Position numbers and translations under genes: made by a program. Source: Candidatus Rokubacteria bacterium 13_1_40CM_69_27 (GTDB lineage Bacteria; Methylomirabilota; Methylomirabilia; Rokubacteriales; CSP1-6). Taken from it: a DNA stretch of 64,000 bases. This document shows positions 27,100 through 36,261 of the stretch, in pieces (position 1 is the first letter of the stretch; each line of letters opens with the position of its first letter). The notes under the pieces were generated by a model. That model was not told the DNA's origin and ran no database searches. It saw nothing but the letters and a program-made list of their open reading frames with translations. The stretch lies in the NCBI GenBank assembly GCA_001917535.1, contig MNEF01000101.1, positions 1 to 64,000 of the forward strand. Reading direction: 5' to 3'.

Positions 27100-27235
27100 A
27101 CGTCGGAGGGGGCGACGTCACAGGCGCGCCCCCTGGGCGCGACGGCCCCCTCCGAGGCCTCCCCCAGCACAGGTCGCGCCGGCGAAGCCGGCGCTCGAGT
27201 CGGCGTGCCCGACTCTCGGGTTGACACAGGATGTC
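27100..27235 (-). repeat. Intergenic repeat family R, copy 2 (actE/actF)
   Basis: On the minus strand it holds CGAGCGCCGGCTTCGCCGGC (hairpin), GGGGGAGGCCTCGGAGGGGG and CGCCCCCTCCGACG, the same order as copy 1 at 19126-19247. A further inverted pair (GGGGGCGCG/CGCGCCCAGG) lies between. It separates the actE stop (ATGAGA) from the actF start (ATGAGC). Confidence 0.75.
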
Positions 27236-27742
27236 TCATCTGGCGGCCAGCGTGCGGAGGAAGTTCACGATGTGCCACGCCTCCTGGGTTGAGAGCGCCT
27301 CGCCGTAGGACGGCATGACGGCCCCGCCGGCCACGATGTAACTGTGCCAGTAGCCGTCCGTGCGCTGCTTCTGCAGCTCGGCGTTGGTCAGGTCAGGCGT
27401 GGGGATGAACTTGGTCGCCACCGGTCCGGTAACCCCGCCCTTGCCCTCGGGGCCGTGACAGGGCGAGCAGAAGGTGACGAAGTGCTGGCGGCCGACCGCC
27501 ACCGACTCCGTGGACGGCTTGATCGGGTTGGGCTGCCGGGCGGCGACGTCCCGCTGCTCCCGCGGCGGGATCAGCGCACCTCCGCGGGGGACGACACCCG
27601 CCGGCATCCGGAACACGCGCTCGCCGGGGACGACCTTGGCCGTCTGGGTCATGTTGTTGACGAAGCGCAGGACGATGACCATCCCCATGAGCCCGCCCGA
27701 CGCCACCACGAGCAGCAGGACGAGGATGAAGAGGTACTTCAT
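27236..27742 (-). CDS. actE: Alternative complex III monoheme cytochrome c ActE
   Basis: This 168-residue protein has an N-terminal membrane helix (residues 3-25) and one heme site, FCSPCHGPEGKGG, with a later methionine in AVMPSYGEAL as the probable sixth ligand. It matches ActE, which carries electrons out of complex III toward the oxidase or soluble cytochrome c. Start overlaps actD as ATGA. Confidence 0.88.
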   Translation of the reverse strand: MKYLFILVLLLVVASGGLMGMVIVLRFVNNMTQTAKVVPGERVFRMPAGVVPRGGALIPPREQRDVAARQPNPIKPSTESVAVGRQHFVTFCSPCHGPEGKGGVTGPVATKFIPTPDLTNAELQKQRTDGYWHSYIVAGGAVMPSYGEALSTQEAWHIVNFLRTLAAR

Positions 27743-28251
27743 CGGGCCCCCACCTCTTCGGCGCCGGCGGTGGTCAGGATCTGGCGCACGGACGGACCCC
27801 GCTCCGGCGCGCAGTGGACCGCGACCCCGAAGCGGTCGTTCGTGAAGCGGGGATCGTAGGCCGCCGACGGCCGCAGGCGTGGCAGGCGGGCCAGGATCAC
27901 GAGGCCCAGCAGCGTCGCCACCCCGCCGAAGAGGATCGTGAGTTCGAAGGCGATGACCACGTAGGGCGGGATCGAGGCGATCGGTTTGCCGCCCGTCACC
28001 AGGCCCCACTTGAGCGCCGACCAGATCGTGAGGAGGAACCCCGAGGCGGTTCCGGTGAGAGCGCCGATGAGCGTGAAGAGGCGGACGCGGCTCACCGGCC
28101 GGTCCCGCTCCAGAGCCTCCTCGATCTCGTGCACGGGCGCGGGCGTGTACACGGTGAGGTCGTGGTAGCCCTTGGCCCGCAGATCCTCCAGGGCCCGCAC
28201 CGTGGTGTCCACGTGGGCGAAGACGCCGAGGACGGTCTCAGTGGTGGCCAT
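27739..28251 (-). CDS. actD: Alternative complex III subunit ActD (DUF3341)
   Basis: The 170-residue protein has an N-terminal soluble alpha/beta part (GVFAHVDTTVRALEDLRAKG), two membrane helices near residues 58-120, and a short cytoplasmic tail. This is the DUF3341 layout of ActD. It overlaps actC by 14 bases and actE by four. Confidence 0.87.
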   Translation of the reverse strand: MATTETVLGVFAHVDTTVRALEDLRAKGYHDLTVYTPAPVHEIEEALERDRPVSRVRLFTLIGALTGTASGFLLTIWSALKWGLVTGGKPIASIPPYVVIAFELTILFGGVATLLGLVILARLPRLRPSAAYDPRFTNDRFGVAVHCAPERGPSVRQILTTAGAEEVGAR

Positions 28252-29587
28252 GGGCGCCGTCCTTCAGCGGCTGGGGGAGCGTCTCCTTGACCTCCACGAT
28301 CGACAGCGACGGCATGACCCGGATGAAGCCGAGGAACAGGATGAAGAACCAGGCGAAGCTGCCGATGACGATCATGGTGTCGGTCGGCGTCGGCACGTAG
28401 ATGCCCCACGTGTAGGGGTAAAAGTCGTGGGCGAGCGATGGCACGATGATGTTGAAGCGCTCGAACCACATGCCGATCAGCACCAGGACGGACACGACGT
28501 AGAGCACCACCGGGCTGGTGCGCGCGCGCTTCCAGAAGAGGATCAGCGGCGAGATGCAGTTGCAGAAATACATGAGCCAGAGCGCCCAGGCGTACGACTT
28601 GGTCACCTTCCAGAAGAGCGACGCCCGTTCGAAGTGGTCGCCGCTGTACCAGGACGTGAAGATCTCGCAGATGTAGAAGTAGGTCAGCACCAGGCCGGTC
28701 GTCAGAATGAGCTTGCCCATGGCGTCCAGGTGCTTCTCCTGGATGTAGGCGTGGAGGTTGAAGAAGTGACGCATGGGCAGGATCAGCACCAGCACCATCG
28801 CGAAGCCAGAGAAAATCGCGCCATCGACGAAGAAGGGCGCGAAGAGGGTGGAGTGCCAGCCGGGGACCAGGGCCATGGCGAAGTCCCACGACACCACGCT
28901 GTGAACCGACAGGACCAACGGCGTGGCCAGGGCGGCCAGCAGCCCGTAGGCGCGGCGGTAGTGCCGCCACTGCGCGTCCGATCCTTCCCAGCCCAGCGCC
29001 AGCATCGCGTAGATCCGCCGGCGCCAGCCCGTCGATGCGTCGCGGAGGGCGGCCACGTCGGGGATCAACCCGACGATGAAGAAGACGGTGCTGATGGAGA
29101 GGTAGGTGGAGATGGCGAAGACGTCCCACACCAGCGGCGAGCGGAAGTTCGGCCACAGATCGCGCTGATTCCAGTAGGGCAGCAGGAAGTAGGCGAACCA
29201 CATGCGCCCGGCGTGGATCAGCGGGAACAGCCCGGCCGTCATGACGGCGAAGATCGTCATGGCCTCCGCCGCCCGGAAGATGGACGTGCGCCAGCGCGCC
29301 CGGAAGAGGTAGAGGATCGCCGAGATGAGCGTACCCGCGTGGCCGATACCGATCCAGAACACGAAGGAGGTGATGTACATCGCCCACATCACGGGCGTAC
29401 GCTTTCCCGCCGCGCCCATCCCGATGTAGATCTGGTACGTCCAGGCCAGGATGCCCGCTGTTAGAATTAGCCCCACCACGCACATCCAGCCGAAGTAGAG
29501 GTTGCCCGGCGTGGCCAGCGTGCGCAGGACGTCCCGGTTGACGTCGGCGAACGTCGGCGGGCGGTGGCGCTCGGTGACCACACTCAT
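28238..29587 (-). CDS. actC: Alternative complex III quinol-binding subunit ActC (NrfD family)
   Basis: The 449-residue NrfD/PsrC-type protein has about ten membrane helices. It forms the main membrane quinol site in studied complex III. Diagnostic stretches are FWIGIGHAGTLISAILYLFR and GWHSTLFAPFFVDGAIFSGF. It starts ATG 29587 just after repeat L copy 2, which separates it from actB. Confidence 0.9.
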   Translation of the reverse strand: MSVVTERHRPPTFADVNRDVLRTLATPGNLYFGWMCVVGLILTAGILAWTYQIYIGMGAAGKRTPVMWAMYITSFVFWIGIGHAGTLISAILYLFRARWRTSIFRAAEAMTIFAVMTAGLFPLIHAGRMWFAYFLLPYWNQRDLWPNFRSPLVWDVFAISTYLSISTVFFIVGLIPDVAALRDASTGWRRRIYAMLALGWEGSDAQWRHYRRAYGLLAALATPLVLSVHSVVSWDFAMALVPGWHSTLFAPFFVDGAIFSGFAMVLVLILPMRHFFNLHAYIQEKHLDAMGKLILTTGLVLTYFYICEIFTSWYSGDHFERASLFWKVTKSYAWALWLMYFCNCISPLILFWKRARTSPVVLYVVSVLVLIGMWFERFNIIVPSLAHDFYPYTWGIYVPTPTDTMIVIGSFAWFFILFLGFIRVMPSLSIVEVKETLPQPLKDGAHGHH

Positions 29588-29666
29588 CGGCTGGCCTCGA
29601 CTCTGGCAGCGTCGCCTCGCCTACGGCTGCGGCTCCTCCAACGGGCGGCGGCTCGCACGGCCACCC
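29588..29666 (-). repeat. Intergenic repeat family L, copy 2 (actB/actC)
   Basis: Minus-strand order is GTGGCCGTGCGAGCCGCC, GTTGGAGGAGCCGCAGCC, AGGCGAGGCGACGCTGCC, GAGGCCAGCCG, then the actC ATG. It differs from copy 1 at only a few positions. The base run TGAGGGTGGCC at the actB stop resembles TGAGTGTGGTC at the actC start (9 of 11), as if the junction was duplicated. Confidence 0.8.
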
Positions 29667-32570
29667 TCACGCGTGTCCCCTCGTGACCTTCTTGAGATAG
29701 GTGACCGATGGCCGCGTGCCCAGCTCCTCGAGCACGTGGTAGGCGCGCGGCGAGTGGGCCAGCTTCGACACCTCGCTCTGGTCGTCCTTGAGGTTGCCGA
29801 AGGTGATGGCCTGGGTGGGGCAGGTCTGCTGGCAGGCAGTGAGGATGTCGCCGTCGCGCACGGACCGCTTCTCGTCGCGCGCGCGGTCCTTGCCCGCCAC
29901 GATGCGCTGGATGCACATCGTGCACTTCTCCATGACGCCGAGCTGGCGGACGGTCACGTCGGGGTTGAGCTGAACGTCGAGCGGCGCCGGGAACTCCTGG
30001 TCGTACCAGTTGAACCGCCGCACGTGATACGGGCAGTTGTTGCCGCAGTAGCGCGTGCCGACACAACGGTTGTACACCTGACCATTGAGCCCTTCCTCGG
30101 TGCGATAGGCGGCGAACACGGGACACACCGGCTCGCAGGGCGCCACTTCACAATGCTGGCAGAGCATCGGCAGGAAGACGTTCAGCGGGCGCTCCGGCCT
30201 GCCTTCCGCCCAGCGCTCGATCCGGAGCCAGTGCTGTTGCCGTCCGTAGGCGGCCTGGGCCTTGCCCACCACCGGCACGTTGTTTTCGGCCTGACAGGCG
30301 ACGACGCACGCCTGACAGCCGACGCACTGATCGACGTCGATCGTCATCCCCCAGCGATAGCCCGGATAGTGCTGGGGTGGGTACATGCTGAGGAACTCGT
30401 GCTCCTTGGGCTTGCCCCGGAGGGCCTGCTCGCGGGCCGTGCTGAGATCCACGTGCTGGGCGAGCTCGCGATCGTCCTGGTCGTGGGTGGCTTGCAGAAT
30501 CGCCAGCGGCCGCCGCGTCCCCGTCTTGGTCAGCGTGACCCTGACCCCGAGATAGGCTGCCGCGCCCGAGGCCGGATCCGCTCCTGCGGGCAGGAGCGCG
30601 ACCGGGTTCATCGGCGTGGGCGAGCCGGCGACATAGCGCGCGTGATAGGGGGCATAGCGGTGGCCGATGGGGATGGCGACCGCGCTGGGGTGCAGCGAGG
30701 CCGAGACATATGCCGGAAGCTCGATGGCGCCGTGGGGCGAAGAGACGCGCACGACATCACCCTGGGCGATGCCGAGCTTGGTGGCGGTCTCCCGGGCGAT
30801 CTCCACCCACGCCTCCCACACGGCCTGCGTCATCGTGTCGGGAGCTTCCTGGAGCCAGGCCGCGCCCGCGGCGCGGCCGTCGTAGAACCGGAAGGAGGGA
30901 TACGCGAGGAGGACGAGCCCGCCCGGGTCGCCGTCCAGCTTGGGGCGCGACGCCTGCACGGCGCCGATCTTCGCCGTCACCGGCGCGGGCGGCGTCTCCC
31001 TCCACACCCCGCCCTGCTGGAGCGCCGCTTGCCAGCCGTCGAGCTGGCCCCGGAGCAGCGGCTCCCAGGCGGTCTTGAGATATTGCTCGAAGGACGCCCA
31101 CGGCAGCGGCCCCTTGCCTTCTTCGGTGCCGAGCACGGCGCGGGCTGCGCGGAGCAGGACGTCCCCCATCGGCAGCGCGTCACGTACCGGCGACATCGTG
31201 GGCTGCATCAGGCCGATGACGCCCTCGCGTGGCGCATAGTCCCCCCAGGTCTCGAGCCAGTGCGTGTCGGGAAGGACGAGGTGGGCGAGCGCGGTCGTCT
31301 CGTCCGGCTGGTTGGCGAAGCTCACGACGAGCCCCACCTTACGGGCGGCGTCCGCGAACTTGAGCCCGCCCGGCAGCGTGAAGGCCGGGTTGGTCCGCGG
31401 CCCCACCAGCAGCACGTCGATCTCGCCCTTGGCCATCGCCTGGACGAGCTGGGCGACCTCCCCGTACGGGGTCACTTTGCCGTAGGCCGAGTCCGGACCG
31501 AATCGTATCGTCCTGCCGGGGGCGCCGGTGGCGGCGTTCAATAGATTGATGGCCACCAGCGTCGGGGTCGCATTGGTTCCCGTCACCGCCACCCCGCCCC
31601 CGACCGCCAGCCCCGGCCGGGCGCGGCCGAAAAGCGTGGCGATGTGCTTGATGGTCTCGGCGGAGACTCCGCTCTCCTCGGCGACCTTCTTCACGTCGAT
31701 GCCGGCCACCGCCTCGCTGAACCGCCGGTCGGCCAGCCCCTCATCGATCATCGCCCTCAAGATCGCGAGGGCCAGGAGCCCTTCGGTGCCCGGGGCGTTC
31801 CGCACCCACTCGTCGGCGTTGGCGGCGGTCAGCGACTGCCGAGGCTCCACGTGGATGAAGGTCCCCGCGCGGCCCTCGCGGAAGCCGTGCATCCGCTTGA
31901 AGGCCCGGGCGTAGCTCACGTTCGAGAGCCACGTCTCGATGAAGTCGGCCCCCAAGGAGAGGATGACCTCGGCCTCCTCAAAGGCGTAGTGTGGGATCGC
32001 GTCACGGTTGAAGACGATCCGGTTCGCTGCCCGGATCGCCTCGTAGCCGAACGGCTCGAGGCTCACCCGCGGACGCGTGCCCAGGGCCTGCGTCCAGCGG
32101 TCCATCAGCACCGCCAGGCTTCCGTTCTCCAGCTGCGTGACGAGCGCGACGGCCTTGCTCCGGCCGGCCTGGCGCAGCTCACCGATCTTGCCGGCCACCA
32201 GCTTCAGCGCCTCGTCCCAGCTCACGGCGCGGAGCGCGCCGCCCTGGCGCTGCTGGGGCCCGGCGAAGCGATCGGGATGATAGGCGCCCTGGAGGGCGGC
32301 CTGGCCCCGGAGGCAGAGCGCGCCGCGGTTGACGGGATGGTCGGGATTGCCCTCGAGCTTGACGACGCGCCCCTCGCGGTTGCGCGCGATGACGCCGCAA
32401 CCGGCCGGACACTCGCGGCACACGGTCGAGAACCACGCGGCCACGCCGGGCACGATCTGCTCGTTGGGCACGACCAGAGGCAGGATCCGCTCGGCCGATT
32501 GCTGGCAGCCCGCCACGGCCGCCGCCGCGCCCGAGGTCGTCACGATCTTGAAAAAGTCGCGTCGCTTCAT
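29667..32570 (-). CDS. actB: Alternative complex III iron-sulfur subunit ActB
   Basis: The 967-residue protein joins a molybdopterin-oxidoreductase-like domain to a C-terminal ferredoxin domain. The start MKRRDFFKIVTTSGAAAAVA is a twin-arginine signal followed by a lipobox Cys. CRECPAGCGVI near residue 50 holds the first cluster. The C-terminal part has CVGCQACVVACQ, CQHCEVAPCEPVCPV, CVGTRYCGNNCPY and CTMCIQRI...CQQTCPT for four clusters. ActB is thought to lack molybdenum cofactor. Start ATG 32570 is chosen at the twin-arginine motif. Confidence 0.93.
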   Translation of the reverse strand: MKRRDFFKIVTTSGAAAAVAGCQQSAERILPLVVPNEQIVPGVAAWFSTVCRECPAGCGVIARNREGRVVKLEGNPDHPVNRGALCLRGQAALQGAYHPDRFAGPQQRQGGALRAVSWDEALKLVAGKIGELRQAGRSKAVALVTQLENGSLAVLMDRWTQALGTRPRVSLEPFGYEAIRAANRIVFNRDAIPHYAFEEAEVILSLGADFIETWLSNVSYARAFKRMHGFREGRAGTFIHVEPRQSLTAANADEWVRNAPGTEGLLALAILRAMIDEGLADRRFSEAVAGIDVKKVAEESGVSAETIKHIATLFGRARPGLAVGGGVAVTGTNATPTLVAINLLNAATGAPGRTIRFGPDSAYGKVTPYGEVAQLVQAMAKGEIDVLLVGPRTNPAFTLPGGLKFADAARKVGLVVSFANQPDETTALAHLVLPDTHWLETWGDYAPREGVIGLMQPTMSPVRDALPMGDVLLRAARAVLGTEEGKGPLPWASFEQYLKTAWEPLLRGQLDGWQAALQQGGVWRETPPAPVTAKIGAVQASRPKLDGDPGGLVLLAYPSFRFYDGRAAGAAWLQEAPDTMTQAVWEAWVEIARETATKLGIAQGDVVRVSSPHGAIELPAYVSASLHPSAVAIPIGHRYAPYHARYVAGSPTPMNPVALLPAGADPASGAAAYLGVRVTLTKTGTRRPLAILQATHDQDDRELAQHVDLSTAREQALRGKPKEHEFLSMYPPQHYPGYRWGMTIDVDQCVGCQACVVACQAENNVPVVGKAQAAYGRQQHWLRIERWAEGRPERPLNVFLPMLCQHCEVAPCEPVCPVFAAYRTEEGLNGQVYNRCVGTRYCGNNCPYHVRRFNWYDQEFPAPLDVQLNPDVTVRQLGVMEKCTMCIQRIVAGKDRARDEKRSVRDGDILTACQQTCPTQAITFGNLKDDQSEVSKLAHSPRAYHVLEELGTRPSVTYLKKVTRGHA

Positions 32571-32592
32571 CGCCCGAGCCCCCGGCCCCCGA

Positions 32593-33183
32593 TCAGTGGT
32601 GACACGTGACGCAGTCCAAAGGCGCGTGCATGCCGCGCGCGGCATTTTCCCGGCGATGGCACTCGATACACCAGCCCATGGTCACCGGCGGCGGCGCCGG
32701 CCGCAACCCGACCAGGTTCAGCAGATCGTTGGCCAGGCGCGGTCCCGTCCGGGCGCCGACGGTGGTCATCGTCTCCACCGGGCCGTGGCAGGTCTGGCAG
32801 GAGAGCCCCGCCCGGAGGTGCGCCTTGTGCGGGAAGTAGGTGAACTCCGGCACCTTGTAAATGCGCATCCAGGGGATCGGCTCGCTCCTGGCCGCGTACC
32901 CCGCCAGCTTCTTGATCTCCGGCTTGTCCGCCGCTGTGATCTTGTGACAGCCCATGCAGCGCGCGACCGAGGGCAGGCCGGCGTACTCGGACCGGCGCGC
33001 GTCCGCGTGGCAGTACTGGCAGTCGATCTTGTACGTTTGCACGTGCACGTTGTGGGGGAAGGTGATGGGCTGCACGGAGGGGCGGGCGGCGGCGGGCTGT
33101 CGGCTCCACGAGGACACGGCCAGGAAGACTAGAATGGCGAGGAGCGCCAAGCCCAGCGCTCCCACGCCTGCCTTCGCTCTCAT
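32593..33183 (-). CDS. actA: Alternative complex III pentaheme cytochrome ActA
   Basis: The 196-residue protein has an N-terminal membrane anchor (residues 6-26) and five CxxCH heme sites: CQYCH, CMGCH, CQTCH, CIECH, CVTCH. ActA is the first gene of act operons and exposes hemes to the periplasm. ActB follows 22 bases on. A TTGACT/TACGTT promoter lies about 43 bases upstream. Confidence 0.92.
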   Translation of the reverse strand: MRAKAGVGALGLALLAILVFLAVSSWSRQPAAARPSVQPITFPHNVHVQTYKIDCQYCHADARRSEYAGLPSVARCMGCHKITAADKPEIKKLAGYAARSEPIPWMRIYKVPEFTYFPHKAHLRAGLSCQTCHGPVETMTTVGARTGPRLANDLLNLVGLRPAPPPVTMGWCIECHRRENAARGMHAPLDCVTCHH

Positions 33184-33225
33184 CGACGGTCGAGGGCCCT
33201 CCGGGGCGTTCGAAGAAGCGTGTGA

Positions 33226-33255
33226 AACGTATCACCAGCGCCGGAAGCAAGTCAA
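33226..33255 (-). promoter_or_regulatory. Candidate sigma-70 promoter of the act operon
   Basis: TTGACT (33250-33255), an 18-base spacer, and TACGTT (33226-33231) precede actA by 43 bases. The -35 is strong and the -10 weak. It separates the heme/cysteine operon from the act operon. Confidence 0.5.
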
Positions 33256-33265
33256 TATCCGGCCG

Positions 33266-35035
33266 CTAGGCGAGAGCGCCGAGCGCCTCGGCGGCGGCGC
33301 GCGCGGCGCGTTCGATGTCGGCCTCCGAGTGGGCCAGCGACACGAAGGCCGCCTCGAACTGCGACGGCGCCAGGAACACCCCGCGCTCGAGCATGGCGTG
33401 GAAGTAACGCGCGTAGCGGGCCGTGTCGGACCGCTGGGCGGTCGCGTAGTCCGTCACCGGACCGGTCGTGAAGAACGCGGTCAGCATCGAGCCCACCCGG
33501 TTCACGATGAGGGGGACGCCGGACTTTTCCGCCGCGGTGCGGAGCCCACGTTCCAGCAGCGCCCCCAGGACCTCCAGGCGGGCGTAGGCATCGCCCTCGC
33601 GGAGCGTGCGGATCGTGGCGAGGCCGGCTGCCACCGCCAGCGGGTTGCCCGATAGCGTGCCGGCTTGATAGACGCCGCCGAGCGGCGCGACGTGCGCCAT
33701 CAAGTCGCGACGGCCGCCGTAGGCCCCGACCGGCAAGCCGCCTCCGATGATCTTGCCCAGGCACGTGAGGTCGGGACGCACGCCGTAGAGGGCCTGGGCG
33801 CCGCCGTACGCCACCCGGAAGCCCGTGATCACCTCGTCAAAGATCAACGCCGCGCCGTGCCGCGTGCAGAGCTCCCGCAGGCCCCCGAGGAAACCCGGCG
33901 TCGGAGGCACCACGCCCATGTTCCCGGCGACGGGCTCGACGATCACGGCGGCGATCTCGGCGCCGCGGGCACCGAAGATCGTGCGGACGGCCCCGAGATC
34001 GTTGAATGGCGCCGTCACCGTCAGCCGGGCCAGGCTCTCGGGCACGCCCCGGCTGTCGGGGATCGAAAACGTCGCGCCGCCGGAGCCGGCCTTGACGAGC
34101 AGGCTGTCGTCGTGACCGTGGTAACAGCCCTCGAACTTCACGATGAGGTCACGGCCGGTGGCGCCTCGGGCCACGCGGATGGCGCTCATGGCCGCCTCGG
34201 TCCCCGAGCTTACCAGCCGCATCAGCTCCATCGAGGGATAGGCGGCCGTGATCGCCTCCGCCATCTCCACTTCCCCGGCCGTGGGGGTGCCGTAGCTGGT
34301 GCCGCGCGCGGCCGCATCGACCACGGCCCCCACGACAGCCGGTGCCGCATGACCGAGAACGAGCGGTCCCCACGACCCGACGAAGTCGATGTAGGAGCGC
34401 CCGTCCACGTCCCACAGGCGGGCTCCTTCGGCCCAGGCCACGAAGAACGGCTGGCCGCCCACCCCTCGGAACGCGCGCACCGGGCTGTTCACGCCGCCCG
34501 GGATCACCCGCTCGGCCGCCGCGAACAGTTCGCGCGAACTCTTCATGGCTTTCGAGCGCGGGGCCCCCTCCGAGGACACGGCCCCCTCCCAGGAGACTTC
34601 GACGGGCCGGAAGTCCTGCGCACCGGGGTCCCAGCGAAAGCCGTTCAGGGCTTCCACCCGGCCGCCCACGACGGAGACGACGACATACGTCGCCTCCGGA
34701 TAGATGGGCTCGCCGTTCATCAGCGCCTGCCGCTTGTCCGTCTCCGAGAAGTAGGCGCCCGCCTCCACGTGCGAATGATAGATGACGGCCGGCGTGAAGC
34801 CTTCCTGCTCCAGCCGGACCATCGTGAGCCGATCGGCGTCGGCGATGTGATAGGCCGTGCGGGCGTCGCGGGGATAGCGCCGCGGATCGCGCGCGTGCAG
34901 AGCGTCCTGATCGTTCCGGCAGCGCAGCAGCCGGCGCTCGGCGCCGCGCACGAGCACGACGCCGCAGGCCTCGCGGGGATACTCCTCCACCGCCTGTCGC
35001 GTGACGGCTTCGACCTCGTCGGCAGCCAGGATCAC
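33266..35035 (-). CDS. hemL: JAMM protease fused in frame to glutamate-1-semialdehyde aminomutase
   Basis: A single 589-residue frame holds two proteins. Residues 1-150 are a JAMM/M67 (Mec-like) metalloprotease: [12 protein letters not shown] and [17 protein letters not shown] give the Glu and HxH-x7-S-x2-D zinc ligands. Residues 164-589 are complete HemL, which makes 5-aminolevulinate: [31 protein letters not shown], and the PLP lysine in [16 protein letters not shown]. The linker [16 protein letters not shown] is encoded by DNA resembling repeat family R. HemL has its own ATG at 34546 but no good ribosome-binding site. GTG start overlaps cysO. Whether one or two proteins are made is open. 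Confidence 0.85.
   Translation of the reverse strand: MILAADEVEAVTRQAVEEYPREACGVVLVRGAERRLLRCRNDQDALHARDPRRYPRDARTAYHIADADRLTMVRLEQEGFTPAVIYHSHVEAGAYFSETDKRQALMNGEPIYPEATYVVVSVVGGRVEALNGFRWDPGAQDFRPVEVSWEGAVSSEGAPRSKAMKSSRELFAAAERVIPGGVNSPVRAFRGVGGQPFFVAWAEGARLWDVDGRSYIDFVGSWGPLVLGHAAPAVVGAVVDAAARGTSYGTPTAGEVEMAEAITAAYPSMELMRLVSSGTEAAMSAIRVARGATGRDLIVKFEGCYHGHDDSLLVKAGSGGATFSIPDSRGVPESLARLTVTAPFNDLGAVRTIFGARGAEIAAVIVEPVAGNMGVVPPTPGFLGGLRELCTRHGAALIFDEVITGFRVAYGGAQALYGVRPDLTCLGKIIGGGLPVGAYGGRRDLMAHVAPLGGVYQAGTLSGNPLAVAAGLATIRTLREGDAYARLEVLGALLERGLRTAAEKSGVPLIVNRVGSMLTAFFTTGPVTDYATAQRSDTARYARYFHAMLERGVFLAPSQFEAAFVSLAHSEADIERAARAAAEALGALA
34547..34600 (-). repeat. Repeat family R fragment inside the JAMM-hemL frame
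   Basis: The linker DNA holds GGGAGGGGGCC and CTCGGAGGGGGCC; the second block is identical to part of the copies at 19126 and 27100. It stands exactly where the JAMM stop and hemL start would be expected to meet. Confidence 0.6.
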
Positions 35036-35313
35036 CGGCGACCGCCGGCCAGGGCGGGGATGATCGTCACCTCGTCGCCGTCGTGCAGCGTCGTCTGGAG
35101 CCCCTCCAGCGCCTCGATGGCCTCGCTGTTCACATAGATGTTCACGTGGTCGTAGACCTCGCCCTTCTCGTCGCGGACGAGTCCCTTGAGCCCCGCGAAC
35201 GAGCGTTCCAGCTCGTCCAGGAGCGCGCCCACATCCGACGCCGAGGCCTCGATGCGGTCCCGGTTCCCCGTGGCCCGCCGGAAAGGGGTCGGAATATACA
35301 CGGTGACGACCAT
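35032..35313 (-). CDS. cysO: CysO/MoaD-like sulfur carrier protein
   Basis: This 93-residue ubiquitin-fold protein resembles mycobacterial CysO. It carries [15 protein letters not shown] at the start and [12 protein letters not shown] in the middle, and ends PALAGGRR. Sulfur carriers act through a C-terminal Gly-Gly thiocarboxylate; here two arginines follow it and would have to be removed. The JAMM protease encoded next, overlapping by GTGA, is the obvious candidate. With CysM it would build cysteine on the carrier. Confidence 0.85.
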   Translation of the reverse strand: MVVTVYIPTPFRRATGNRDRIEASASDVGALLDELERSFAGLKGLVRDEKGEVYDHVNIYVNSEAIEALEGLQTTLHDGDEVTIIPALAGGRR

Positions 35314-35326
35314 GCGTTGACCTCCG

Positions 35327-36247
35327 CTACCCCAGACTCAGGTAGCGCTCGCCGGTGTCGGGCAGCAGGGTAATGACGAGTTGCTCGGGCCCGAGCTCTG
35401 CCGCCACCGCGCAGGCGGCGAACACGGCCGCGCCGGCCGAGGTTCCCACCAACAGCCCCTCCTCGCGGGTCAGACGCCGCGACCAGGCGAGCGCGTCCTC
35501 GTCGCGGACCTGGATCACCCGATCGATGACCTGGCGATTGAGGACCCCGGGGACGAAGGAGGCTCCGATGCCCTGGATCGCGTGCGGGCGCGCCCGGCCG
35601 CCCGAGAGCACCGGCGACCGCGCCGGCTCCACCGCGATCACCTGGACCCCCGGCGCCTTGTCCTTGAGCACTTCGCCGACGCCCGTGATCGTTCCTCCTG
35701 TCCCCACGCCCGCCACGAACGCGTCGAGCCGCTGACCGTCGAGCGATTCCAATATCTCGAGCGCGGTCGTTCGGCGGTGCACCTCCGGGTTGACGGGATT
35801 CTCGAACTGCTGCGGCATGAAGTAGTCGGGGTGCTCCCGCACGAGCTCCTGCGCCGCGAAGACCGCGCCCGTCATCCCCTCGATGGCTGGCGTCAGGTGC
35901 AGCTCGGCGCCGAAGCGCGCGAGCAGCCGCTGGCGCTCGATGCTCATGTCGTCGGGCATGGTGAGGATGAGCCGGTATCCCTTCACGGCGGCGGCCATCG
36001 CGAGGCCGATCCCGGTGTTGCCGCTCGTCGGCTCGACGATGGTGCCGCCGGGCTTGAGCTGCCCGCGGCGTTCGGCATCCTCGACCATCGCCGCCGCGAT
36101 CCGGTCCTTCACGCTGCCGCCCGGATTCACCGATTCCAGCTTGGCCACGACGCGGGCGCCCCCGGCCGCGGGGAGCCGCCGCAGGCGGACCATGGGTGTC
36201 CGACCGATCAGCTCCAGGACCGAGGACGCGATTGCCGGGCGTGCCAT
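35327..36247 (-). CDS. cysM: Cysteine synthase, CysM type
   Basis: The 306-residue PLP enzyme has SVLELIGRTPMVRL, the Schiff-base lysine in NPGGSVKDRIAAAM, TSGNTGIGLAMAAAVKGY, and GTGGTITGVGEVLKD. In the CysO pathway this enzyme uses O-phosphoserine and carrier thiocarboxylate; O-acetylserine use cannot be excluded. The order rrf2-cysM-cysO-JAMM supports the CysO route. ATG 36247 was chosen because the family begins there. Confidence 0.9.
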   Translation of the reverse strand: MARPAIASSVLELIGRTPMVRLRRLPAAGGARVVAKLESVNPGGSVKDRIAAAMVEDAERRGQLKPGGTIVEPTSGNTGIGLAMAAAVKGYRLILTMPDDMSIERQRLLARFGAELHLTPAIEGMTGAVFAAQELVREHPDYFMPQQFENPVNPEVHRRTTALEILESLDGQRLDAFVAGVGTGGTITGVGEVLKDKAPGVQVIAVEPARSPVLSGGRARPHAIQGIGASFVPGVLNRQVIDRVIQVRDEDALAWSRRLTREEGLLVGTSAGAAVFAACAVAAELGPEQLVITLLPDTGERYLSLG

Positions 36248-36261
36248 GGGCTCCCTCAACG

